64,000 nt of DNA, taken from positions 17,497-81,496 of the IMG/VR virus record IMGVR_UViG_3300046791_000454. The stretch is one strand, 5' to 3'. The DNA is from a virus. The position numbers and the translations under genes are program-made. Shown piece by piece: positions 41,185 to 49,954 of this stretch; positions within the stretch are counted from its first letter, which is position 1, and each line of letters begins with the position of its first letter. The notes beneath the pieces were generated by a model. The model saw nothing but the letters and a program-made list of their open reading frames with translations, made no database searches and was not told the DNA's origin.

Positions 41185-42846
41185 TCACGACAGTGCGAGC
41201 TGGCCCTGTGCCGTGTATTCGAGCCAGGACCCGCAGAGCAGCAGGTCGTCGGTACCCAGGAAGCTGTCCGTGGGCTTCAGGCTGATCGACAGGCGCCCAT
41301 TGGTCGCAGTGAACGTGTTGCCGGGAATCGTCAGCGTCAGACGCGAGACGGTCTTGGCCGTTGCCGTGGGCGACGCGATTGCCGTGGTAAGGCCGCTGAA
41401 CGTCGGGCCCGCGGACTCGAGCGAACCTGCGAGCTGCTGCCAGATGGCCACCGTGAACGGAGCGGTGTCCGCAGCCGTGGCGCCCGACTTGCTGACGAGC
41501 AGCGCGAGCGTCATCGGCTGCGTGAAGTCGAGGTTCAGCGGGAGGTCCGTCTCGGAGAAGATCGCCGTCTGCGTGGCGAAGTTGTTCCAGCGAATCCCCA
41601 TCGCCTTCGAGTTGTTGAGCCGAACGCCGGGGGCCGAAGCGCCCGAGTTGTCGGCCCACGCAGCCATCGGCGTACCCGCTGCGAGCACCGACGCCTTGAA
41701 GTCGATCGGAATGATCGGCGTCGCGACCTTCTTGGTGTACTCGAACCAGAAGCCGTTACACATCGCGTCGTCGGTGCCGAGCGTGCCGTCCGTGGGCTTG
41801 ATGCTCACGGTCACGCGGTGCGGACCTGCCGTGAAGATGTTGGCCGCGATGCCGAGCGTGACCTTTCCGACCGTCTTCGCGGTCGCGGTGCCGACGAGCG
41901 CGCTCGTCGTGCCACCGAAGCTCGTAGTCGCGTCCTCCGCTGCGCCTGCAACCTGCTCGAACACGGCAACGTCGAACGTCGTGGCGTCACCGCCGGTCGC
42001 GCCGCTCTTGCTGGCGAGGACCACGAAGACCGAAGGCTTCGTGACATCCATGTCGGCGGGCAGCTCGAAGTAGCTGAAGATGGCCGTCTGGCCCGCCTGA
42101 TTGTTCCACCGAATCCCGACCGCTTTGGCGTTGTCGAGGGTAACGCCTGGAGCCGAGGCGCCTGCGTTGTTGACCCACGCCGCCATGGGCGTGCCGGCGG
42201 AGAGGATTGCTGCCTTGAGATCGATGACCACGCGCGGACACGCCGGGCGACGCGTGTACGAGAGGTAGGCGCTGTTGAGCATCAGGTCGTCGGTCACGAG
42301 CGTGCCGCTCGGCGTGAGCGAGACCGACAGACGCGCCGGCACCGTGGGAGGCAGGTAGATTTGCGCCTGGAGCTGCGTGACGGTCTGCGCCGTGAGAGAT
42401 GCCTGAGCGGTCGTGAGCGCGGTCGAGACGGAGCCGATGTTCGAAGGCGCGTCCTCGAGAGCGCCGACCGTTTGCGCATACGCGGCAACCGTGATCGATG
42501 CGACATCCGTGGCCGTCGCACCGCTCTTGGAGACCAGGAAGACGGCAGTGACCGGATACGTCGGATCGAGGTCGAGCGGCAGGTCGACGTACGTCCAAAT
42601 CGTCGTGAGCGTACCGCCCTTCCAGCGGACACCGACGGCCTTGGAGTTGTCGAGCGTGATGCCGGGCGTCGAACCTGCGTACGCAGCGAGGGGCGTGCCG
42701 GCCGCGAGGATGGCGCCCTTCGTGTCGATCACGGCCATGGGCGTCGTCGTCGCCTGAAGCGCGGCGGCCAGGCTGACCGCGTAGTCGCCAATGGCGTAGG
42801 CGTCGCCGCCGAGGTGCTCTCGCGTGGGGGTCGAATACGTGGGCAT
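41185..42846 (-). CDS. Triplicated beta-domain head protein (553 aa)
   Basis: Three repeats of about 170 residues, starting near residues 37, 209 and 383. Each opens with VID-KAAILAAGTPMAAW or PIDFKASVLAAGTP, then VGIRWNN, a DLPLDLD strand, SKSGATA, and ends LMLNSAYLSY or AMCNGFWFEY or LLLCGSWLEY. The first is the most divergent. Strands alternate with Gly/Asn turns, as in jelly rolls. It lies between portal and protease, outside the usual decoration slot. A head fibre, vertex or trimer-like decoration made as one chain is the likeliest role; no match to a named family is claimed. Confidence 0.55.
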   Translation of the reverse strand: MPTYSTPTREHLGGDAYAIGDYAVSLAAALQATTTPMAVIDTKGAILAAGTPLAAYAGSTPGITLDNSKAVGVRWKGGTLTTIWTYVDLPLDLDPTYPVTAVFLVSKSGATATDVASITVAAYAQTVGALEDAPSNIGSVSTALTTAQASLTAQTVTQLQAQIYLPPTVPARLSVSLTPSGTLVTDDLMLNSAYLSYTRRPACPRVVIDLKAAILSAGTPMAAWVNNAGASAPGVTLDNAKAVGIRWNNQAGQTAIFSYFELPADMDVTKPSVFVVLASKSGATGGDATTFDVAVFEQVAGAAEDATTSFGGTTSALVGTATAKTVGKVTLGIAANIFTAGPHRVTVSIKPTDGTLGTDDAMCNGFWFEYTKKVATPIIPIDFKASVLAAGTPMAAWADNSGASAPGVRLNNSKAMGIRWNNFATQTAIFSETDLPLNLDFTQPMTLALLVSKSGATAADTAPFTVAIWQQLAGSLESAGPTFSGLTTAIASPTATAKTVSRLTLTIPGNTFTATNGRLSISLKPTDSFLGTDDLLLCGSWLEYTAQGQLALS

Positions 42847-42855
42847 AGTGAGTCC

Positions 42856-44277
42856 TCAGGTCGGCGGCTCGGCCGCCTGGTCGTGGGTATCGACGGGTTC
42901 GGTGCCGTCAGCCTCGGGGGCGACGACGGATTCGTTTGGGTCGGGAGGCGCGGCCGTTCTCCCCGGCATGAGCATCCGAGTGCGGTCGTCGTCGGGGTCC
43001 TCGGGGTCGGCCATCGGCAAACCCGTCAGCTCGGCGAGCCCCTTGATGCTGATGGGCATGTCAATTGACGTGCCCTGCGCGGCGAGCTCCATGATCCGCT
43101 TCGGGTCCGGCTTCTCGTCGGTAACGACGCGAATCGTGGGAGCGAGATGCACCTTGTCCGGCCAGTTGAGCCGGACGATGGCGCCGAAGAGGTCCTCTTG
43201 AAGGGTGTCGGCCAGGCACGCGCCGTCGTAGCGAGTGATGACCTGCGTGCCGTTCTCTCCGACCTGCGCCGTGGAGCGCGAGCCGAACTTGCCGGCTTCA
43301 GTCGTGAAGGTCTGACCGAGCAGCGACTTGCTAATCTGCGCGTCGATCCATTCGAGGAACTGCTGAGCGTCCAGCGAGCTCGCGGCCTTCAGGATATCGA
43401 TGCGCACCGTGTCGGGCAGCGTGGCCGCGTTCAGCGACCCAGCGCCTAGTGCTTTCACCGCGTCGTCCGCCGACGCAATGTCCTCGTCCGATGCAATGGC
43501 CTTGCCATCGCCTTCGGCGCGCCGGTTGAAGTACGCGACGACCCAGGGCCGGATCGTGCGCTCGAAGTCCTGTGCGCTCGCGCGGAGGATGATCCGCTTG
43601 ATGAGCAGGAGAAACGCGATGTACCGCCCCTCGCCGTCGCGGGTCGGATAGTCGCCGTTCAACTGCGGCGCGTGGATGACGAATTTGTTGGGGTAGTCTT
43701 TGACCCGAAGGCCGTAGAGTCCGGCCGAGGTGAGCGGACCACCGACCAGCGCGCCCTGGTCCCAAATATAGACGTCCCACGCGGACGAATTCGGGAAGCT
43801 CAGGCGCCGCGAGTGGAGGAATCGCAGCCCCCTGGCGCACCAGAGTTCGCTGCGGTCCCAATCAATCTCAAGGCCCGAGAGGCCGTAGATGATGCCCCAG
43901 CACAACGATGCGATGCGCTGCGACCGATAGGGAATGCGGTCCCACTGGTAGCGGCACTCGTCCGCAATGGTCTTGGCGAGCTCCTCGTCGGGGTCGTCTG
44001 GCTCGAGCTTCGCGGGGTCGAGCTCAACGCGGGCGCCAGCGACGGCGAGCACACGCTGCCGGGTGACACCGCGCGCGTGGCCGTCGTGCTCGAGCAGCTC
44101 ATTCAGCGCGTCGACGAACTGGTGCCGATAGCCGCTCGTGCAGAGCCGAAAGGCCGCCGAGAGGTAGGCACCAGTGAGGTTTTGGCCGATGACGATCGGC
44201 CATCGGTCGATCGTTGGCGGCGGCGCCAGCTGTGTACCAAGGGCCGCGGTGCGCGTCGGCTTTTCGTCCAACGCCAT
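42856..44277 (-). CDS. Portal protein (Mu gp29, DUF935 type) (473 aa)
   Basis: Contains the portal features of DUF935: IVIGQNLTGAYLSAAFRLCTSGY, ECRYQWDRIPYRSQRIASLCWGIIYGLSGLEIDW, and the long helical FLEWIDAQISKSLLGQTFTTEAG with the Gln-rich tunnel-loop helix. The N-terminal 25 residues are disordered. The C-terminal 90 residues are Asp/Pro-rich. The portal ring is the entry point for DNA pumped by the terminase. It begins the virion operon, after a 248-bp gap with a hairpin. Confidence 0.75.
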   Translation of the reverse strand: MALDEKPTRTAALGTQLAPPPTIDRWPIVIGQNLTGAYLSAAFRLCTSGYRHQFVDALNELLEHDGHARGVTRQRVLAVAGARVELDPAKLEPDDPDEELAKTIADECRYQWDRIPYRSQRIASLCWGIIYGLSGLEIDWDRSELWCARGLRFLHSRRLSFPNSSAWDVYIWDQGALVGGPLTSAGLYGLRVKDYPNKFVIHAPQLNGDYPTRDGEGRYIAFLLLIKRIILRASAQDFERTIRPWVVAYFNRRAEGDGKAIASDEDIASADDAVKALGAGSLNAATLPDTVRIDILKAASSLDAQQFLEWIDAQISKSLLGQTFTTEAGKFGSRSTAQVGENGTQVITRYDGACLADTLQEDLFGAIVRLNWPDKVHLAPTIRVVTDEKPDPKRIMELAAQGTSIDMPISIKGLAELTGLPMADPEDPDDDRTRMLMPGRTAAPPDPNESVVAPEADGTEPVDTHDQAAEPPT

Positions 44278-44403
44278 CGTGCGGTGCTCCGTGGGTTAGG
44301 GTTGCTGCCCACCGGAACGCACGAAGGAGGGAAACGCGCGGCGGCTCTCGGCCCGGGCAGCGGGGCCGGCTACTCGTGGGGAGGTTCGAGGTGCTGAAAC
44401 GCG

Positions 44404-44428
44404 AAAGCCCACCGGGCGGGTGAGCTTT
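44404..44428 (-). terminator. Hairpin between terminase unit and virion unit
   Basis: AAAGCTCACC, loop CGCCC, GGTGGGCTTT form a 10-bp stem with one G-T pair on the minus strand, followed by CGCGTTTC. It is about 100 bases past the HTH gene. U-tract is weak. It would separate the terminase unit from the portal unit, which then needs its own promoter in the 126 bases that follow; no clear boxes were seen. The 97 bases upstream hold a smaller hairpin but no gene. Confidence 0.5.
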
Positions 44429-44525
44429 CTAGTGCGCTAGACGGCGGGGGCTCGTCTGGACGCGCGTTGGACAATAGCCGGACTGCGGCGGGCATCAACG
44501 CCCGCGTTCGGGCATTGCCAACGAT

Positions 44526-44858
44526 TCATGCTCTACGTTTTGCGGGCTTATCGATCGCGGTGCGGTCACTCGGCGGAAGCTCGGGAAGACGCCGGGAAGT
44601 TCTCAGGTGCTCCACGAGGGTTCGCAGGCGTTCGAGCTCTGTGACGTCCTGCGTCGACCGGTCATGCCGCTGGACCCAGGCCACCAGGGCCGCCTTGTGA
44701 ATGTACACGATGCCGCGGTGGTCCACGCGCGTCGGGAGTGGGTCGACCTCTCGGGCCGCATAGCGACGCGCCGTCTTCTCGTCGACGGCGAGCGCCGCAG
44801 CGATGCCTTTCCAGCCCTCGACGACCTCGAGGCCGGTGGCGGACGACTGTGCGGCCAT
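44526..44858 (-). CDS. Helix-turn-helix protein, possible small terminase or regulator (110 aa)
   Basis: ATG in an ATGA overlap with the gene upstream. EGWKGIAAALAVDEKTARRYAARE followed by PLPTRVDHRGIVYIHKAALVAWVQRH is the HTH plus wing found in excisionase/MerR-like and terminase-small-type DNA binders, residues 12-65. The C-terminal part is a basic helix (ELERLRTLVEHLRTSRR). It might be a packaging accessory, as it stands between terminase and portal, or a regulator of the late unit. A second HTH protein at 47680 is a better small terminase candidate. Confidence 0.55.
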   Translation of the reverse strand: MAAQSSATGLEVVEGWKGIAAALAVDEKTARRYAAREVDPLPTRVDHRGIVYIHKAALVAWVQRHDRSTQDVTELERLRTLVEHLRTSRRLPELPPSDRTAIDKPAKRRA

Positions 44859-45619
44859 CACGCCCACCGTCCTCCGGGCGCCCTCACCCGCTCGACGTGG
44901 CCGATGGGAATGCGCTCGCGCGTGCCATTGACTCGCGCTTCCGAGCTCATGAACGGGTCCACGCCCACGGAGTCCGCGAATGCCGACAGAGCTCCCCGTG
45001 CCATCTGCGCCGCCTCGTCGCGCACAACATCCAGGCTCTTGCCCACTTGGTCTCGCTGCATGCAGCACGCGACCAGCCACCCGCCGGGCGTGTCCCACGG
45101 GCGGGCGTTGGTGGCCCGCTTGGGGCTCTCACCTGGCCGCCACGCGTCGAGGCGGCCGGTGCGGAGGAACACTGTGGCCGGCACCTCGAACGTCGCCGCC
45201 TTGCGGTCCCTGTCGCGCTCGTAGCCCTTGCGCACAGCCTCGGTCAGGAGGGCCACGCCAACGAGCTCACCGAGCGCCTTAACGACCTTGATGCCCATGC
45301 CCTTGCCGAACGCATGGTCGACCGTGTGCGGCCAGTCGTTCATGCCGAACATGGCGTCGAGCACCGTCTCGTGCTGCGAACCGATAGCGAGGAGCATGGT
45401 CCGCACCTCTCGCGCCCGAGAGACCGGGGACGTGGCATGCGGGCCGAGGCGGTGCCTCCGGTCAAGGGCCCGCTCGCGGTCGCTGCTCGACGACCAGCCG
45501 CCCAACGCTGCGTCTACGAGAACGCCGAAGCTCGACCGCATACCGAGCTCGCTCTCCGCGCTCAGGAAGTACTCCGTGAGCATTGCCCGAATCCCGGGTG
45601 CGACTTGAAACGTTGCCAT
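44858..45619 (-). CDS. Hypothetical protein of the terminase unit (253 aa)
   Basis: Mixed alpha/beta protein with no known domain. Features: ESELGMRSSFGVLVDAALGGW near the start, a helical run VLDAMFGMNDWPHTVDHAFG at about residue 83, KVVKALGELVGVALLTEAVRKGYERDR at about 112, and GGWLVACCMQRDQ around 180. Hydrophobic stretches are too short for membrane spans. Position between large terminase and HTH protein suggests a packaging or head role. Kept as hypothetical. Confidence 0.55.
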   Translation of the reverse strand: MATFQVAPGIRAMLTEYFLSAESELGMRSSFGVLVDAALGGWSSSSDRERALDRRHRLGPHATSPVSRAREVRTMLLAIGSQHETVLDAMFGMNDWPHTVDHAFGKGMGIKVVKALGELVGVALLTEAVRKGYERDRDRKAATFEVPATVFLRTGRLDAWRPGESPKRATNARPWDTPGGWLVACCMQRDQVGKSLDVVRDEAAQMARGALSAFADSVGVDPFMSSEARVNGTRERIPIGHVERVRAPGGRWA

Positions 45620-45653
45620 GCTTTCCTCCGCACCGGCGCCTGTCCGGTGTGCC

Positions 45654-47222
45654 TCAGTCCGTCTGCGATCTGTACGTCTGCAACTTGGGCGGTGCTCCAG
45701 GGGCCCGATTGAGCTTCTTCGCCGCTCTAGCGATTGCGAGCACCGCCGCCATCAGAATGTCGCCGTGCGCCTGGCCCGCCTTGGGGAGCTGAATCTGAAT
45801 GACACCGCCGGGACCGGCCCGGCTCTTGGCGCCGCGAAACTGGTTCAAGAGGCGCGGGTCGTCGGGGAGCTCCAGAAGTCCCTCGGCCGCGAGCCGCCGC
45901 ACGATCGTGAACTCCTCAGCCTTGAACGCCGCCGTCGGCTGCACCTCGTCGTAGACCACCTCGTAGCTGTGGGCCTTGCGCCACTTCGCGAGCTCGTCGT
46001 GGGCCATGTCGACGTAGTGCATGTCGCCACGCATCGCCCGAGCGCGGAAGCTCCTGCACGTCGAGGCGAACTGCCCAATCACCGCGCTCGGCACCAGCGG
46101 CTTGCCGGGCAGCGGCACAAGCTCCTCGTAGTGGGCGAGCTGCACCTTGCCGCCCTCGACGCGCGCAAGGGCCAGCGCCGAGGAGTTCTTGCGAAAGCCG
46201 AGATCGACGCCCGCCGCGTGCTCCGCACCGTTCGGGGGTAAGAGCTGACGACCTCGAACCACGGCGATGTCGAGCGCGGTCTCCGGGAAGAATGCCGACG
46301 AGTTGATGTCGAGCGGGATGGCGTCGTATTCGCGCTCGGCCGTGTGCGGGTCCTTGGCGCGCTCGGCCTCGACGGTCGCCGCCATCTCGGGCGACGTGTT
46401 CATGCTGCACGTGTCGGAGTGGAACGAGAACTCGCGGCCCGGCTTGCCGAACGCGGCCTCGAAGTTGATGTAGAAGTAGCCCTCGCGCGACCAGGGCGAG
46501 CTCGGCATGTAGAGCTGCGCACCCGGCAGGAGCCGCGTCGTCGCCGCCTTCACCTGGTCGCCAAGGTTCGCCTGCTTGCCGTCGCCGTCGAAGAAGTCGG
46601 CCTCGTCGAGAACGCACCCGGAGAGCCACGTGGAACGCAGGTTCGTCCCGCCTGGCGACGCGGCGAGGAGGACGACCTTGACCAGGTAGCCGTCGGGGCG
46701 GCGCAGCGTGAACGACTCCGCGCCGGGCTCGTCGACCAGGAGCGTCCTCAGCAGGTCGCTCTCGGTCATGCTCCCGACCAAGTGGCTGAACGCGGCACCC
46801 GTCGTGTCGAGCCGAGCGGAGACGATGGGCGCGCGCACGAGCTCACCCTTGCGCACGCCGGACATGTCGCAGACGAGCGAGGACCAGAGCAGCCCGCCCA
46901 TGGCGGAGATCAAGCTCTTGCCGGCCCGGACGCCGGTGCGGAGGTAGACGACCCGCGGCTTGCGGGGCGGGAAGGCATCGACGCCGAAGTGGAACGTCAT
47001 CTCCTCGGGCGTCAGGAGCCCGCCGATGGGCTTGCCTTCCAGCGCGCGGATCAAGGCGAGCTGCGGGGCTGAGGGGGCGAAGGCGCCCATGTCGGTGCCC
47101 GTGATGAGGCGCTCTAGAGACAGGCTCGGGCCCAGCATGTCGGTGGCCTGCTTCGGCGACGGCGCCGTGATGATGCCGATCGCCTTGTCGAGGAACGCGT
47201 CCCGGGTCGCCGGAGATGTCAC
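45654..47222 (-). CDS. Terminase large subunit (522 aa)
   Basis: ATPase domain: Walker A RTGVRAGKS at 95-103, Walker B CVLDEAD at 203-209, followed by motif III around AATTRLLPGAQLYMPSSP. Nuclease domain: GVDLGFRKNSSAL from residue 338 with Asp340, an Asp-containing region near MHYVDMAHDELA, and a C-terminal GDILMAAVLAIARAA with Asp. This motor packages DNA and cuts concatemers. GTG start in an overlap with the Cys-rich gene upstream. Length is normal for the family. Confidence 0.9.
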   Translation of the reverse strand: MTSPATRDAFLDKAIGIITAPSPKQATDMLGPSLSLERLITGTDMGAFAPSAPQLALIRALEGKPIGGLLTPEEMTFHFGVDAFPPRKPRVVYLRTGVRAGKSLISAMGGLLWSSLVCDMSGVRKGELVRAPIVSARLDTTGAAFSHLVGSMTESDLLRTLLVDEPGAESFTLRRPDGYLVKVVLLAASPGGTNLRSTWLSGCVLDEADFFDGDGKQANLGDQVKAATTRLLPGAQLYMPSSPWSREGYFYINFEAAFGKPGREFSFHSDTCSMNTSPEMAATVEAERAKDPHTAEREYDAIPLDINSSAFFPETALDIAVVRGRQLLPPNGAEHAAGVDLGFRKNSSALALARVEGGKVQLAHYEELVPLPGKPLVPSAVIGQFASTCRSFRARAMRGDMHYVDMAHDELAKWRKAHSYEVVYDEVQPTAAFKAEEFTIVRRLAAEGLLELPDDPRLLNQFRGAKSRAGPGGVIQIQLPKAGQAHGDILMAAVLAIARAAKKLNRAPGAPPKLQTYRSQTD

Positions 47223-47422
47223 TTCGCGCCAAGCCTCTCAGCCTCGATGCAGGCCGGCACGCGCGTCGCAATCGAAACAAGGTTGCCGTCCTCGTCGCGA
47301 TCTTCCCCCAAGTCCAGCGGCTCGTCGAACAGCGCGCATTGCCTGAAAAGCTCCTGCGCCCACGCGCACCGGCCGCAGGTGCGCTCCTCTGAGTCGACAA
47401 CAACCACAAGCGCGCGCTTCAT
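47219..47422 (-). CDS. Small Cys-rich putative zinc protein (67 aa)
   Basis: Cys residues at CGRCAWAQELFRQCALF and a later ACIEAERLG. The same layout, opening MKR-LLVEVD/MKRALVVVVDSE, CxxC...C...C and a final ECLAAE or CIEAER, is found in the genes at 47453 and 61901. These are three paralogues of one phage family with no known function. GTGA overlap with the terminase gene. Confidence 0.55.
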   Translation of the reverse strand: MKRALVVVVDSEERTCGRCAWAQELFRQCALFDEPLDLGEDRDEDGNLVSIATRVPACIEAERLGAK

Positions 47423-47452
47423 CGGTGGAACCCCTCCGTCATGCCGAGCACC

Positions 47453-47683
47453 TTACCGCCGTCGCCCAGCACGAACTCCTGACCCCGAGGCTGCGATGCA
47501 ATGGGCAAGGCGCAGCGGCTCCTCGTCCTCGTTCATGGCGAGCATCATCGCCACGCCCTCGGCCGTGCGAAAGAAGCAACAGCGGTCGTAGTTGTACCCA
47601 GTGATGAGACCGCTGCACTTCGCACCGCACCGGTCCGGGTGCTCGTCGTCGACCTCGATGGGGACCATGGCGAGGAGCTTCAC
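47453..47683 (-). CDS. Small Cys-rich putative zinc protein, paralogue (76 aa)
   Basis: GTG start overlapping the stop of the small terminase gene. Cys at RCGAKCSGLITGYNYDRCCFF and LAHCIAASG give a four- or five-Cys set. The opening KLLAMVPIEVDDEHP resembles the other two Cys-rich genes at their first strand. A metal-binding scaffold protein is likely; role unknown. Confidence 0.55.
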   Translation of the reverse strand: MKLLAMVPIEVDDEHPDRCGAKCSGLITGYNYDRCCFFRTAEGVAMMLAMNEDEEPLRLAHCIAASGSGVRAGRRR

Positions 47684-48570
47684 TTGCCCTTCCCTGCCGG
47701 CAGGCTCTTCGCCCCGGCGTACTCAAGTTTCAAAGCTTGAAGCCCCTCGGCCACGGCCGCCAGCGCATCGGGGTACGGCTCGAGCCGCTCCCGAACCACC
47801 GCAAGCATCCGGTCGACGAGCGGATTCTGCAACAGGTTAACTACAATGTTCGTGCTGCTGGTGACGACGCCGCTCGCTCGGTCGTGGTTCTTCTGCGACT
47901 CGACCGCCACGGCCAAAAACTTCGGCTTGTTGCCCAGCGCAGCGGCCGCGACGGCCGGGCCGAGGTCCTCCGGGATGTCCCCCTGAGCCGCGTCCTCGGC
48001 CTGGTCCCGCATGTGACGCCACCACGAAAGCGACTCCAGCCGCGCCTGCGACACGTCGCCCATGTCCGCCGCCGCCAGGTCCACCGCGCGCTTCATGTAC
48101 CCGCGAACGCAGTCCTCCGAAACGCCCCAAACCGCGGACAGCGCGGGCACGTCCGCCGACGACTTCCACTCGTGTCCGGAGACCAAACGCCTCGTAATGA
48201 ACCTCACACGTTGCTTGTCGTCTAGGATTCCAAAGGCTTCTTTTGCCCATGTGGCACAGGGGTCGCGCGCGCGCGGAAAGTCATTGTCCGCGGACAGAAG
48301 CTCGCCAACCTCTCCGGACACATCGTCCCCCCCAACCACCTCCGTCTGGCTGTCCGTGTCCGCGTCCGGAGAACTGTCCGGGATTCCCGGACGGTTGCTC
48401 TTGGCGACTGGCTTCCCCGTGATGCCGAGGTGTCGGCGGTGCTCCGCAAGGGCGCTCTTGCCCACCCCGAAGGCCTTGGCGGCGTCGCGGACGCTGTACC
48501 CTTGCCGGAGGGCCTCAGCGATGGCCTCGGCCTGCAGGTGGGCCGCCATGGCGCAGCAGGGCTTGGTCAC
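47680..48570 (-). CDS. Probable terminase small subunit (296 aa)
   Basis: The GTG at 48570 overlaps the stop of the gene upstream. Residues 12-45 (AEAIAEALRQGYSVRDAAKAFGVGKSALAEHRRHLG) are a resolvase-like HTH. The middle is acidic and disordered (PDSSPDADTDSQTEVVGGDD). The second half has a further HTH-like stretch (ADVPALSAVWGVSEDCVRGYMKRA) and the long helix of a ring-forming small terminase (LLQNPLVDRMLAVVRERLEPY). It lies two genes upstream of the large subunit. The family is not confirmed. Confidence 0.6.
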   Translation of the reverse strand: MTKPCCAMAAHLQAEAIAEALRQGYSVRDAAKAFGVGKSALAEHRRHLGITGKPVAKSNRPGIPDSSPDADTDSQTEVVGGDDVSGEVGELLSADNDFPRARDPCATWAKEAFGILDDKQRVRFITRRLVSGHEWKSSADVPALSAVWGVSEDCVRGYMKRAVDLAAADMGDVSQARLESLSWWRHMRDQAEDAAQGDIPEDLGPAVAAAALGNKPKFLAVAVESQKNHDRASGVVTSSTNIVVNLLQNPLVDRMLAVVRERLEPYPDALAAVAEGLQALKLEYAGAKSLPAGKGK

Positions 48571-48749
48571 TTGGCCTTCGCCTCCAAGATGTCCAGGAGC
48601 ACCGTGAAGCTCTCGAGGGACCGGGCCTTGTCGCACCCGGCCGCCGACAGAAGCAGGGCCGCCGCCTGCATTGTTGCGTACGCGCGGGTGACCGTGCAGC
48701 GGGTGACCACGACGTCGGACCCGCCGGAGATAAGCAGGCGGCCGATCAT
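48567..48749 (-). CDS. Small hypothetical protein (60 aa)
   Basis: ATG in an ATGA overlap with the gene upstream and GTGA overlap downstream. Short beta-helix-beta protein: GRLLISGGSDVVVTRCTVTRAYA, then AALLLSAAGCDKARSLESFTVLL. Two Cys. No recognised domain. Overlaps at both ends support translation. Confidence 0.5.
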   Translation of the reverse strand: MIGRLLISGGSDVVVTRCTVTRAYATMQAAALLLSAAGCDKARSLESFTVLLDILEAKAK

Positions 48750-49093
48750 GGCTCTCCGCCTCCCGCCAGCGCCTTCTCGACGTCCTCGGCGGTCACCCCG
48801 TACCTGCCGACGGTGGCGACGACGCCGACCTTCTCGGCCGAGGCACGCAGCACAGCCCAGCCCTCGGGCTTCATGTGGAGCATGAGCCCGCCATTCGTGC
48901 CGGGCGCGTGGTGAAGCTCGGCGCGGACGATCTCGCTCGACGCGTTGACGAAGGCGCACACCTGCTCTCGGGTGAAGGCGCCGGGGCGGAGCCAGACGTC
49001 GGCAACGCGGGCTCCGGGTTCGTGGATCACGAAGCAGCCCTCGAAGCGCTTGGCTCGGGCCTGGTGGCGGCGGGAGCGGGCTCGGAGGCTCAT
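48746..49093 (-). CDS. Hypothetical protein (115 aa)
   Basis: A basic N-terminus (RARSRRHQARAKRFEGCF), then FVIHEPGARVADVWLRPG, AFTREQVCAFVNASSEIVRAELHHA, and a C-terminal half with APGTNGGLMLHMKPEGWAVL. The shape suggests a small alpha/beta domain. No family recognised. ATGA overlap with the next gene. Confidence 0.5.
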   Translation of the reverse strand: MSLRARSRRHQARAKRFEGCFVIHEPGARVADVWLRPGAFTREQVCAFVNASSEIVRAELHHAPGTNGGLMLHMKPEGWAVLRASAEKVGVVATVGRYGVTAEDVEKALAGGGEP

Positions 49094-49356
49094 GGCTTCT
49101 TCCGGTTCCTGACTGGCATCCGGGTGGCGACGAGCGTGAATCTCTCGCCCGAAAACAACGCCTGTCCGAACGCGCGGAGCTCCTCTGTCGTCAGCACAAA
49201 CACCATGTCGAGCTCAACTGGATATTGGCCTCGCATGCCGCCCCACGCGATCGGCCCATCCGTCTCGTAGCCTTGGATGTCCACCGGGAAGCTCACCCGC
49301 TTCGGGCGCTCCGGCGGCTTAGGCTTCTTGACGGTGGTCTTCTTGGGCTTGCTCAC
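49090..49356 (-). CDS. Hypothetical protein (88 aa)
   Basis: GTG start overlapping the upstream stop. Basic Lys/Pro-rich first 22 residues (SKPKKTTVKKPKPPERPKR), then a compact beta domain with SFPVDIQGYETDGPIAWGG and ELDMVFVLTTEELRAFGQAL. The basic tail suggests nucleic-acid contact. Function unknown. Confidence 0.5.
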   Translation of the reverse strand: MSKPKKTTVKKPKPPERPKRVSFPVDIQGYETDGPIAWGGMRGQYPVELDMVFVLTTEELRAFGQALFSGERFTLVATRMPVRNRKKP

Positions 49357-49670
49357 GCGGTCCTCGTGGTCACCGTCGGCACCGGCAGGCCGTGCAGCTC
49401 GGCGAACGTGGTGGCGTTTCGCTGCGTGAGCTTCGCCCACGCCTCCGACCCAGTTGCGTAGACCTCCGCGCGAAGCTTCTGCCACTTGCCGGCGTTGCGA
49501 GGCCAACCGAAGTCGCTCGGGCCGAAGCCCATGCTCTGCAAGACGCGGCGGTCGAAGCCATCCATTGCAGCCCACTCGCGAAGGCCTCGGCGGAGACAGC
49601 GCTCGGTGGCGGCCTTGCGTTGGCGGCGCGTGAGGCCGCGACGGCGTTTCTGGATGGTTTGGTGGTTCAA
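49353..49670 (-). CDS. Hypothetical protein (105 aa)
   Basis: TTG at 49670 overlaps the previous stop (TTGA). Very basic N-terminus (NHQTIQKRRRGLTRRQRKAAT) followed by a helical domain with WAAMDGFDRRVLQSMGFGPSDFGWPRNAGKWQ. The C-terminal LHGLPVPTVTTRT is a short tail. The arginine-rich start may bind nucleic acid. No family recognised. Confidence 0.5.
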   Translation of the reverse strand: MNHQTIQKRRRGLTRRQRKAATERCLRRGLREWAAMDGFDRRVLQSMGFGPSDFGWPRNAGKWQKLRAEVYATGSEAWAKLTQRNATTFAELHGLPVPTVTTRTA

Positions 49671-49954
49671 TTGAGCACCGCGCCCTCTGGCACCTCGTCC
49701 TCGTCTCCGCTTGTTGGCTCCTCGCTCACCGCCACACTCGCTTGCAAGTCGAGCCTCCACCCACCGCGCCCGCCGCCCCAGCGAGCGTCAAGCTGCTGCC
49801 AGCCAGAGGCCCGCTCGAAGACCATTGTGACCTTCCGGCGTGGGTCTTGGCGGAACCAGCAGGCCAGCGTGACCAGCGGGCCGTCGGTCGACAAGATGGT
49901 GCCGAACATCTCGCCGCCGCTGTTCGAGTGCCTGATGCGAAAGGCGAGCGTCAC
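49667..49954 (-). CDS. Hypothetical protein (95 aa)
   Basis: GTG start in a GTGA overlap. Beta-rich: VTLAFRIRHSNSGGEMFGTIL, LVTLACWFRQDPRRKVTMVF, WRLDLQASVAVSEE. Looks like a small barrel. C-terminus is acidic. No known domain; early-region gene of unknown function. Confidence 0.5.
   Translation of the reverse strand: MTLAFRIRHSNSGGEMFGTILSTDGPLVTLACWFRQDPRRKVTMVFERASGWQQLDARWGGGRGGWRLDLQASVAVSEEPTSGDEDEVPEGAVLN

Noticed and set aside
41083-43068. Plus-strand open frame of 661 codons opposite the triplicated head protein and portal
   Set aside because: Same high-GC shadow effect; the minus-strand product shows a clear threefold domain repeat.
44278-44525. 248-base gap before the portal gene, checked for promoter or small gene
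   Set aside because: Hairpins are present, but no convincing sigma-70 boxes and no open frame with a ribosome binding site were found.
44526-44858. Excisionase of an integration module
   Set aside because: The HTH looks similar, but there is no integrase nearby and the gene sits between terminase and portal.
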